From: Sessilibacter corallicola
GTDB taxonomy: Bacteria; Pseudomonadota; Gammaproteobacteria; Pseudomonadales; Cellvibrionaceae
Length of the DNA stretch: 64,000 nt
Direction of reading: 5' to 3'
NCBI RefSeq assembly: GCF_021290925.1
Contig: NZ_JAJSLX010000001.1
Location: forward strand, 1,426,001-1,490,000
Under the pieces are notes generated by a model. The model made no database searches. It had not been told where the DNA came from and was given only the letters and a program-made list of their open reading frames with translations. Shown here one piece after another: positions 19,086 to 26,337 of the stretch. Position 1 is the stretch's first letter; the number at the start of each line of letters is the position of its first letter. The translations under genes and the position numbers were made by a program.

Positions 19086-20846
19086 ATGAACAGTAAATTT
19101 TATCTAACGTGTTGGTTAGCCTGTGTGCTAGCGTCAGTGCAGTATGCCCATGCTGGAGCAGCAGACAAAAAATTCGAGCGAATACTCGACGACCACTGGC
19201 AGTATTCCTTGCAGGAAAGCCCGTTCACAGCATCCTCAGAAGGCGATAAGCGCTACAACAGACAATTACCAAAGACATCGTTGGCCGATTTGGCCCGCAG
19301 AGCCGAGCAATCAGAAAAATTCTTGCAGCGCCTTAATAAAATAAAGGTTAAAAAATTAAGTGCCAGTAACCAACTCAATCTTCAACTTCTAAAACAAGAT
19401 TTGGAGTACCAGGTAAAACGCCACGACGTTAAATACGATTTGATCAACTTAACCAATCGCGGCGGCATCCATTTGGATTACCTTTATTCCATGAATCGTT
19501 TGGCGTTGTTTACCGAGCAAGATTATCGGGATTACATCGAAAGAATTCGCGCTTTCCCTGAGTATTTATCAGGCCATGTAGAAGTCATGCGCGAGGCAAT
19601 CAAACACGGCTTCACTCACGCCTGCGAATCCATGCAGGGCTATGAGACGTCTATTAGCGCTCACATTGTCGATGCAGCAAGTGACAGCTCGTTGTATCAG
19701 CCTTTTAATAGCCTTCCCGACAGACTCAGTGAGGACACCCGTTCTCAACTTAAAGCCGAAGCTCAAGCGGCAATCTCCGATCAATTTATTCCGCCACTCA
19801 AACAGCTTTACCAGGTTTATACCGAAGAGTATCACCCTGCATGCCAGCAAAATCCAGGGATTCGTCACTGGCAAAATGGCGATGAAATTTATAAATCTCG
19901 CGTTGCGCAATTCACCACCACCGATTTAACGCCACAAGAAATTCATAACCTTGGCCTGTCGGAAGTGAAAAGAATTAATCGCGAAATGCAGCAGGCGGTT
20001 AAAGACGCGAAATTTCACGGCGATGTACAGGAATTTATCGATTACCTTCGCACCGACCCAAGATTCTATCCAAAAACGCCGGAAGAGTTAGTGTCGGTTG
20101 TCAGTACCATTTCGAAAAAGATGGACGGTTTTATGCCCCAGCTGTTTGGCAAATTACCGAGACAACCCTACGGCATTGAAGAAGTGCCTGCCGATATTGC
20201 CGAAAAAACCACAATTGCCTATTACGCACCTGGCGCCTCTGACGGCACCAGAGCTGGCTTTTATTTTATCAACACGTCTAAATTAGAATCTCGACCGTTG
20301 TACACAATGGAAGCGCTTACACTGCACGAAGCGGTTCCGGGCCATCACTTACAAATTGCCTTGAGTTTGGAGTCGGAAATTCCTGATTTTCGCCGACAAG
20401 TGAATTACACAGTATTTATCGAAGGTTGGGGTTTGTACGCTGAACGCTTGGGCTTGGAAGTAGGATTTTATCAAGACCCTTACAGTAACTTTGGCCGTTT
20501 AAGTTACGAAATGTGGCGAGCGCTGCGTTTAGTGGTTGATACGGGTATTCATTCTCTGGGTTGGAGCCGCCAGCAAGCCATTGACTTTATGGCAGAAAAT
20601 TCTGCGTTAAGCTTGCACAACATCACTTCCGAGGTAGACCGCTACATCACTTGGCCCGGCCAAGCCTTGGCATACAAAATTGGCGAATTAAAAATCCGTG
20701 AATTAAGAGCAAAAGCCGAACAAGAACTGAAAGAAGACTTTGATTTAAGAGCCTTCCACGATGAAATTCTCAGTCACGGCGCAATTCCGTTATCGGTATT
20801 AGAAACTCTGGTAAATCAATGGATTGAAGACAGTCAATCTTCTTAA
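19086..20846 (+). CDS. DUF885 family protein, putative exported metallopeptidase
   Basis: This is a 586-residue protein with a signal peptide ending QYAHA. The DUF885 hallmark HEAVPGHH, an HExxxGHH-type zinc site, is followed downstream by the conserved EGWGLYAERLG. An FxxxP-rich N-terminal helical half (Q.SPFTASSEGDKRYN) is also typical of the family. DUF885 proteins are related to M32-like peptidases and some are thought to act on peptides in the periplasm. The ATG at 19086 is preferred to the GTG at 19077, giving a clean signal peptide. Its place after the efflux cassette could indicate peptide processing, but that is inference. Confidence 0.82.
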   Translation: MNSKFYLTCWLACVLASVQYAHAGAADKKFERILDDHWQYSLQESPFTASSEGDKRYNRQLPKTSLADLARRAEQSEKFLQRLNKIKVKKLSASNQLNLQLLKQDLEYQVKRHDVKYDLINLTNRGGIHLDYLYSMNRLALFTEQDYRDYIERIRAFPEYLSGHVEVMREAIKHGFTHACESMQGYETSISAHIVDAASDSSLYQPFNSLPDRLSEDTRSQLKAEAQAAISDQFIPPLKQLYQVYTEEYHPACQQNPGIRHWQNGDEIYKSRVAQFTTTDLTPQEIHNLGLSEVKRINREMQQAVKDAKFHGDVQEFIDYLRTDPRFYPKTPEELVSVVSTISKKMDGFMPQLFGKLPRQPYGIEEVPADIAEKTTIAYYAPGASDGTRAGFYFINTSKLESRPLYTMEALTLHEAVPGHHLQIALSLESEIPDFRRQVNYTVFIEGWGLYAERLGLEVGFYQDPYSNFGRLSYEMWRALRLVVDTGIHSLGWSRQQAIDFMAENSALSLHNITSEVDRYITWPGQALAYKIGELKIRELRAKAEQELKEDFDLRAFHDEILSHGAIPLSVLETLVNQWIEDSQSS

Positions 20847-20858
20847 GATTGCTAAAAA

Positions 20859-20911
20859 TAAGTGGCTGGTGCGAATTAACAATTCTACAAACGATTCGAA
20901 CCAGCTTACTT
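20859..20911 (+). terminator. Imperfect hairpin after the DUF885 gene
   Basis: An arm at about 20859-20875 pairs imperfectly with 20894-20911 (core CTGGT/ACCAG and CGAAT/ATTCG). It lies between the convergent DUF885 gene and the small unknown gene. T content downstream is low. Confidence 0.35.
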
Positions 20912-20936
20912 GTACCAACCAATGATTTAACAACTG

Positions 20937-21350
20937 TTAACAATCAAATCCGCAATCGATAACGTCAATTGATGTTTTCATCCAACCTTCTAGCTTGCTT
21001 TTCTGAGTTTGAAACCAAGCTAATCCCGCTTCCGAAAATTCACCAATTTCTAATAATCTTACGAGTTGATTAGCATTCGTATTTTTAATCTCAAGTGAAA
21101 TCCAACCCGGTCCTTTTGCGCGCCGAAAATACAACAATTTTGTCTCTAGTATTTCATGGATGGGAATTTCAACTGCTTTTTCTTTTAGGAAAAACTTTAC
21201 CCAGGCATCATGAGTTTCGACCACAAGATGCCTCTTCAACAATTTGCTACATTCCGCCCGCTCAGAAGCATTTATGGGTCGCGCCCAAGATGATCGCTCA
21301 TCGAGAATTAACGTGTCACTAGAGGGTAATAAAATATTATGAGTAGGCAT
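20937..21350 (-). CDS. Hypothetical protein
   Basis: This is a 137-residue soluble protein without signal or membrane segments. A GGAG five bases before the ATG supports translation. The sequence has a beta-rich middle part (VKFFLKEKAVEIPIHEI, KGPGWISLEIKN) and a cysteine-containing C-terminal DCGFDC. I do not recognise a family. It stands alone on the minus strand between the DUF885 gene and rsd. Confidence 0.6.
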   Translation of the reverse strand: MPTHNILLPSSDTLILDERSSWARPINASERAECSKLLKRHLVVETHDAWVKFFLKEKAVEIPIHEILETKLLYFRRAKGPGWISLEIKNTNANQLVRLLEIGEFSEAGLAWFQTQKSKLEGWMKTSIDVIDCGFDC

Positions 21351-21825
21351 GATAACTCCACCGGATCAACGAGCCTTGTGTGATCCAAACTTTAAAAACA
21401 CTTATCATTGTAATATTACTCGTCTGGCATTCTTTTATATCAAAAAGTAAATATTCATGTACCCAAATAAATACACTTTAAGAATCTCTACTTTTATTAC
21501 AAGCAATATTGAAGGCTCGGCCAATGCTAACTCTTTTTTATTGATGCGTGCTATTAACTCAGAACGATATATAGAAATCGAAAATTGTTATTAACCGAAT
21601 TCAGGCAATTAATTCAGTTGGTGAGTTTATTGCTCAACCTTCTGTGAACGACAGAATCTCGCCTATATTTCAAATTAAAGTATGGACGACTCGGTTTTAT
21701 GGGAAACAATTTTAAAACCGGTTTTTCTTGCTCTATAAAGTGAGATAATCTATCGTCAAGCTTACAAGGTGCGCCTTTACAACGAGCACTTAATTTAGAT
21801 TGATTGATAAAACTAAGGATGTCCC
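21351..21825. other. 475-base intergenic region before rsd
   Basis: This region is AT-rich. It holds the 12-bp palindrome AAAACCGGTTTT at 21714-21725, a possible -10 GATAAT at 21744-21749 and a weak 45-codon ORF (21457-21594) without a good ribosome site. The rsd promoter should lie in the last 150 bases. Confidence 0.4.
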
Positions 21826-22308
21826 ATGTTAGATGATTGCCGCACAGCCCAGGAGCGTTGGGGTGGTGTTAACGAATTGATAGATCGCTGGTTGGCAGAG
21901 CGCCAGGAGCTGTTGGTCATATTCTGCGGTTTATCAGGCGTCAAATCCTTTCAAGACAATGATCCAGAATACGGTCCTAAACTTCGCAAGCTGTGCCAAT
22001 TGTTGGTTGATTATGTCTCGGCCGGTCACTTTGAAGTTTATGACAACTTGATTCAAGAAGGACGCCAATTCGATGACACCGAAGGCTTAAAAAAAGCGGC
22101 AGAATTTTACCAAATCGTCGACTCTACTACCGAGTCACTGTTGGACTTTAACGATAAGTACGTTGAAATCGATGATCTGGGCGCACTTGTCAGCGACTTA
22201 TCTCATATGGGAGAAATGCTCGCTAACCGTTTTGAAGCCGAAGATAAAATGATCGATATTCTTCACAACGCGCACAAGAACGAAGTGTTCGAAATCGAAA
22301 ACAAATAG
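21826..22308 (+). CDS. rsd: Rsd/AlgQ family anti-sigma-70 regulator
   Basis: This is a 160-residue helical protein. The N-terminus MLDDCRTAQERWGGV with LIDRWLAERQELL matches Rsd/AlgQ, which binds region 4 of sigma 70 and frees core polymerase for alternative sigma factors. In Pseudomonas, AlgQ also affects alginate and siderophore genes and lies beside algP and fklB. Here it has been separated from those two by rep, typA and the accessory segment. A promoter region with a palindrome precedes it. Confidence 0.88.
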   Translation: MLDDCRTAQERWGGVNELIDRWLAERQELLVIFCGLSGVKSFQDNDPEYGPKLRKLCQLLVDYVSAGHFEVYDNLIQEGRQFDDTEGLKKAAEFYQIVDSTTESLLDFNDKYVEIDDLGALVSDLSHMGEMLANRFEAEDKMIDILHNAHKNEVFEIENK

Positions 22309-22330
22309 CCCTCACTCTTTATCCCTTCTC

Positions 22331-22356
22331 TGAGCCCGCTATTCCTTGTGGGCTCA
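22331..22356 (+). terminator. Candidate terminator of rsd
   Basis: Stem TGAGCCC (22331-22337) / GGGCTCA (22350-22356) with a 12-base loop, followed by a T-rich stretch 23 bases after the rsd stop. Confidence 0.5.
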
Positions 22357-22419
22357 AGAATTTCTTTACTTATTTTCATTCCTGCCGAATAAGCTAACAC
22401 TCCTTGTGGAATTTAGCGT

Positions 22420-23415
22420 ATGTACTCGACCCAAATTCGGCGTCATCGCACTTGCCTGATCATTGGATTAGTCACGGCTTTGTGCGGCTGTGAAGTCAGT
22501 AAAGGCCCGTCATCAAGTTTCGAAATCGCCAGCAAAGGTACCTACAGTGCGTCCTACGATGCGACCGGGCAGCACTTGGTGATCGGCTCGATCTATCACG
22601 GCGGTAGCCTCTGGGATAAGCGAGGCGAGCGACTGTTTAATTGGAATCACAAAGCCAAAGAAGCGTCTGTCATTATTGCTACGTCAATTTCCCACAACGG
22701 CAAATGGGCAGCGACTGCGGAAAAAAGTGCGTTTGCTATTTGGTCGTTGGAATCGGGACAGGCCACGGCTTATGTTGCCACTCCGGGCGATGTTCTCGAT
22801 ATCGCATTGAGCGCCAACGGTAACCTATTATTAGTTGGGTTAACCAACAATGCCGCATTGCTCTACCAAACCCGCACGCAGCGAGTGGTAAGAACATTTC
22901 AGCATCGCAATACCGTACGTACGGTGGCATTAAGTGCCGATGGCCGATTCGCGCTGACAGGCTCTGAGGACAGAACCGCTATTTTGTGGGATGTAAATTC
23001 AGGGAAGTCGCTTGTCACCAAGGAACACGAAGATGACGTTCAACAAGTGGCAATCAGTGACAATGGCGAACTCGCGATGAGTGCCGCTCAGTACGACAAA
23101 GCCATTGTCTGGCGTACCAACACAGGTAAAGAACTTGGCCAATTGCCGTTAGGAGCACAGCGATTAGCCCGTGGCACTCGTTTTACTGCCGCCCGATTCA
23201 GCGCCGATGGCAATCGTCTGCTCACCGGCCAACCCAATCGTTTGGTGCAGTTGTGGGACGTGAACTCTTTAAAACTCTTAGACAAATGGGAGCTTCCCAA
23301 ACGCAACGCCTGGAAGCCCACCAGCGCCTCCGTTCAAGCCGTGGCCTTCACCTCAAAAAACAGCTTTCATGCGGTTGGCTCGAACGGATTTGCCCACAAA
23401 CTTACGCGAGACTGA
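22420..23415 (+). CDS. WD40-repeat lipoprotein
   Basis: This is a 331-residue protein with a lipoprotein signal (lipobox LCGC, Cys24) followed by a beta-propeller. About six or seven WD40 blades can be seen, the clearest being VRTVALSADGRFALTGSEDRTAILWDV and similar repeats with Ser-x-Asp/Asn-Gly turns. It is likely an outer-membrane-anchored scaffold protein. The last 14 bases overlap the convergent elbB gene. The partner is unknown. Related WD40 lipoproteins occur in marine gammaproteobacteria. Confidence 0.82.
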   Translation: MYSTQIRRHRTCLIIGLVTALCGCEVSKGPSSSFEIASKGTYSASYDATGQHLVIGSIYHGGSLWDKRGERLFNWNHKAKEASVIIATSISHNGKWAATAEKSAFAIWSLESGQATAYVATPGDVLDIALSANGNLLLVGLTNNAALLYQTRTQRVVRTFQHRNTVRTVALSADGRFALTGSEDRTAILWDVNSGKSLVTKEHEDDVQQVAISDNGELAMSAAQYDKAIVWRTNTGKELGQLPLGAQRLARGTRFTAARFSADGNRLLTGQPNRLVQLWDVNSLKLLDKWELPKRNAWKPTSASVQAVAFTSKNSFHAVGSNGFAHKLTRD

Positions 23416-24058
23416 GCACCGAACTCACTAACTTATCGATGCCCGTTTTGGCTTCGACCATGTTCGAGGCCAACATGTAAGCAGGTGTGGTCACGAGCTT
23501 CTTGTCCTCATCAACGTGGAAACTGGTTACTTCACAATCGACATGCTTGGCGCCAGTTGCGTTCACAGCGGCTGCCGTTTCTGGATCAGTGCCAATCGTA
23601 CACTCGGCGCCTTCGCCGCAAATGGCTGCGGTCATGGTCGGTGAAATACAAATCAAACCGATGGGTTTACCAGCATCGTGAAAGCTTTTTGCCAAGGCTA
23701 AAAAGTCGGGATTGACCGTCAAACCGCTGCCAGCGACCGCAAAGTCGGACAAATTTTTCGCAGCACCAAAACCGCCAGGCACAATCAACGCGTCAAATTC
23801 TTCGACATTTGCCTGGGCAATATCCAAGACATTGCCGCGCATAATGCGTGCAGATTCAACCAACACATTGCGAGTTTCACCGTCGGCGACCTCACCGGTT
23901 AGGTGATTGACCACGTGCATTTGATCGCAATTTGGTGCAAACGCCTGCACCTCAGCACCAGCCTCTGCTAAGGCTAACAGCGTGAAAACCGACTCGTGAA
24001 TTTCAGAACCATCGTAAACACCACTACCCGATAAAACGACCGCTACTTTCTTCGACAT
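23402..24058 (-). CDS. elbB: Isoprenoid biosynthesis glyoxalase ElbB
   Basis: This is a 218-residue member of the DJ-1/PfpI (class I glutamine amidotransferase-like) superfamily. Features are the N-terminal VAVVLSGSGVYDGSEIHESV, the DALIVPGGFGAAKNL strand-turn, and a nucleophile-elbow cysteine at 137 in LICISPTM. ElbB of E. coli (217 residues) was linked to isoprenoid production and has glyoxalase activity. The gene ends inside the WD40 gene on the opposite strand, and the two transcripts collide. Confidence 0.9.
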   Translation of the reverse strand: MSKKVAVVLSGSGVYDGSEIHESVFTLLALAEAGAEVQAFAPNCDQMHVVNHLTGEVADGETRNVLVESARIMRGNVLDIAQANVEEFDALIVPGGFGAAKNLSDFAVAGSGLTVNPDFLALAKSFHDAGKPIGLICISPTMTAAICGEGAECTIGTDPETAAAVNATGAKHVDCEVTSFHVDEDKKLVTTPAYMLASNMVEAKTGIDKLVSSVLSLA

Positions 24059-24115
24059 AACGAAACTCCCAGATTTGCTGTGTTAGGGCTCAACGGCACT
24101 AACATGAGCGTGTTG

Positions 24116-24712
24116 TTAACTGTTTGCACGAGTCTGGCTTTCGATGGTGAAGCTCAACTCGTGAATACTTTTCTCAAGGCGTTGCAGCTCATCAATCTGT
24201 TGATTGACTGACTGTACAAAGTCACTGGAAAAGCCGGAAAAATCGGTCTTCATTGCTTTTTTCGCGCTTTTGCGTAACGCCTCAACGGATTCAATCGTCT
24301 CGCGACTGCGCTTTTGCAGGCTCTCAACAGAGCGCGTTAATTCGGCCAAACCAAAACCGTTTACCGCCTGAAAACCACCTTTTCGCTCAAGCGTACTCAG
24401 CCAAATATTGCCGCGGCGTTTAAACGTACGATTCTGTTTTTTCAGCATACTCACTTGAGCGCCAAGCTGTGACACCAACGCTTTCGCATCCGTTCTAGAA
24501 GTAGTGCTGGGTTCTGAAAATTGTCGCAGCAGTTTTTCACTGGAACGCAATTCATCACGTAAATTGCCAGTGCTATTGATAAAAATATCCTGGCGTTTAA
24601 AACCCAGAGATTCAACCGACCAAAAATAACCGGTTTCACAGCCAGCGAGAGTAAACATCAGGCCTACAACTAACAGCCGAGAGAAAAAAGAACCGCCCCA
24701 ATGGCTAATCAT
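24116..24712 (-). CDS. DUF2959-like lipoprotein
   Basis: This is a 198-residue protein with lipobox LAGC (Cys25), followed by a long helical region. The stretch after the cysteine (YFWSVESLGFKRQDIFINS) resembles the YY..MEKvGihKRDILVDRV start of DUF2959 proteins, but the match is partial. The remainder is coiled-coil with a Lys-rich middle and a final heptad region. It lies 57 bases downstream of elbB's start, in the same direction, and is possibly co-transcribed with elbB. Function is unknown. Confidence 0.6.
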   Translation of the reverse strand: MISHWGGSFFSRLLVVGLMFTLAGCETGYFWSVESLGFKRQDIFINSTGNLRDELRSSEKLLRQFSEPSTTSRTDAKALVSQLGAQVSMLKKQNRTFKRRGNIWLSTLERKGGFQAVNGFGLAELTRSVESLQKRSRETIESVEALRKSAKKAMKTDFSGFSSDFVQSVNQQIDELQRLEKSIHELSFTIESQTRANS

Positions 24713-24911
24713 TTGTTAACTTCCTTAAGCCCTTAAAAAATTTCGATTAGTTTAACGCGGGAGGATTTGCAAACAAAGTGACGTGTTTGGGTAGCAAAAA
24801 GCAAGAGCGTGTCGTTCAACACAAAAAATTATGGCAGGTGTGGCAAAAGGAAGCTCCAGAATATTGGGAATTTCCTTTTAACCACCAAAAATGAACGGGA
24901 ATAACCGTAAT

Positions 24912-26009
24912 TTAAAACACCGGAATCGAAACATTCATACTCAAACCCAGAGTATGCGCTTGTTCTACGTCGGTCGAATCGGCGATCAGTTTTAATGAGA
25001 AATACTTGCTGGTAAACGCCAGGTCAAAGGCTTCGGTTTCAAATTGATAACCGCTGGCGATACCCCATCCACCCCAATTTGCCTGCCAAGCCAAACGCGA
25101 ATAAACGTATTCTTCAACGTGATCAATTTGGGCCGACACGCTCATTACATTGGTCATTTGGTGATTGACGACCAACTTGCCACGCTGGGGAAGGGTTTGG
25201 GTGAAATCGCGAAAACCTTCTCGTCCCGATAAGACGGGAATGGAATCTAATCGGCCTTCGTCATCAAAAGTAACAGTGTTGGTGTTAGCTCGCGCTTGAG
25301 TGAACGTTACGTCGTCCCAATAGATTTCGGAATAGTAATCTTTTAGGTAAGCGTTTAAGGTCCAGTTTTTGGCGATTTGCCACTGCGCGGCAATATCGAG
25401 ACTGAAGCCTTCACCGGATATAGATTCTTGCTCGCGATCGAGCAAAATATCTTCTTCGTAAATGTAATCCAGTACCAATTCACCTTCATAATCGCCATCT
25501 TCATTGGCAATAATTTCACCGCGCAAAAAACCACGCGTTGCCGCATCGGCTTTTAAATAATTCAGGCGCGGTGTAATGGTTAAAGAGGGCGTAACGACAA
25601 ATTGATAACCCACGCCAATACCTTCGGCCTCAATATGATTGGGTTCGATATTAACGTTGTAGGTTCGGTTAATCGGAAAGGGGAGGTCGTTGCTGTCTCG
25701 GTAAAATAATTCGACGGTATCTGAATTGAATTCTAATAAATAATCGTAGCGCGTAAATACGCCCACTTGCCATTTGCCAAAATTTGCACCGATTTCGGCT
25801 TGGTTAAACGTAAACGCCACTTCTCCAGAATCCGGTTCTGGCCCTTCAAAGTTATCAATGAGTTGATCGATCGGTGCCGGTTCACTGTAACTGAAGCTGT
25901 CAACGGATACATAAATGTCGTTAGTGTTTTTTTCAGCGCTGGCGCTAAGAGGCAAGAGTGCAGCGAATGAGAAAAATAACCAAGGGCGATAAAAGTGCGA
26001 GTTTCGCAT
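24912..26009 (-). CDS. Outer-membrane beta-barrel protein
   Basis: This is a 365-residue protein with a signal peptide (cleavage after SASA) and many alternating amphipathic strands. It has a C-terminal phenylalanine (LGLSMNVSIPVF), the signature recognised by the BAM complex. Acidic loops such as NFEGPEPDSGE suggest cation or substrate binding. The ATG at 26009 is used; an upstream extension to 26048 comes only from an 18-bp tandem duplication encoding FTVTP twice. The family is not recognised. Confidence 0.75.
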   Translation of the reverse strand: MRNSHFYRPWLFFSFAALLPLSASAEKNTNDIYVSVDSFSYSEPAPIDQLIDNFEGPEPDSGEVAFTFNQAEIGANFGKWQVGVFTRYDYLLEFNSDTVELFYRDSNDLPFPINRTYNVNIEPNHIEAEGIGVGYQFVVTPSLTITPRLNYLKADAATRGFLRGEIIANEDGDYEGELVLDYIYEEDILLDREQESISGEGFSLDIAAQWQIAKNWTLNAYLKDYYSEIYWDDVTFTQARANTNTVTFDDEGRLDSIPVLSGREGFRDFTQTLPQRGKLVVNHQMTNVMSVSAQIDHVEEYVYSRLAWQANWGGWGIASGYQFETEAFDLAFTSKYFSLKLIADSTDVEQAHTLGLSMNVSIPVF

Positions 26010-26044
26010 AGGAGTTACCGTAAATATAGGAGTTACCGTAAATA
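26009..26044. repeat. 18-bp tandem duplication at the OMP start
   Basis: TAGGAGTTACCGTAAATA occurs twice back-to-back (26009-26026 and 26027-26044), exactly. It overlaps the first base of the ATG and the 5' untranslated region of the outer-membrane protein gene. Confidence 0.95.
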
Positions 26045-26292
26045 ACAAGGGTGGTATTTCAGCAAAGAAAACTTGATTCAGCGAGTGCGGCTACATCATT
26101 CATTTCATCGACCAATTTGATTAATAATTTAATAATCGATGCATTGGCGAGAAAACTGAGATTTTACGATATGAACGCCTAGACGAACGCTTAGATAATT
26201 CCATTTACCTTGCAGTTTTTTATTGATTTACGTGCGGGTATTTTCGTTAAAATTTTCCACCTTGGATAAAATCAACGCCGCATTTACAAACA

Positions 26293-26313
26293 AGGGGCGC
26301 ATTAAGCGCCCCT
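26293..26313 (-). terminator. Terminator of the large lipoprotein gene
   Basis: An 8-bp GC-rich stem (AGGGGCGC at 26293-26300, GCGCCCCT at 26306-26313) with a 5-base loop, 25 bases after the gene's stop on the minus strand, is followed on that strand by TTGTTTG. The rest of the 328-base gap up to 26010 presumably holds the OMP promoter. Confidence 0.8.
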
Positions 26314-26337
26314 AATATCTTCAAAGCAAGATTTTAC

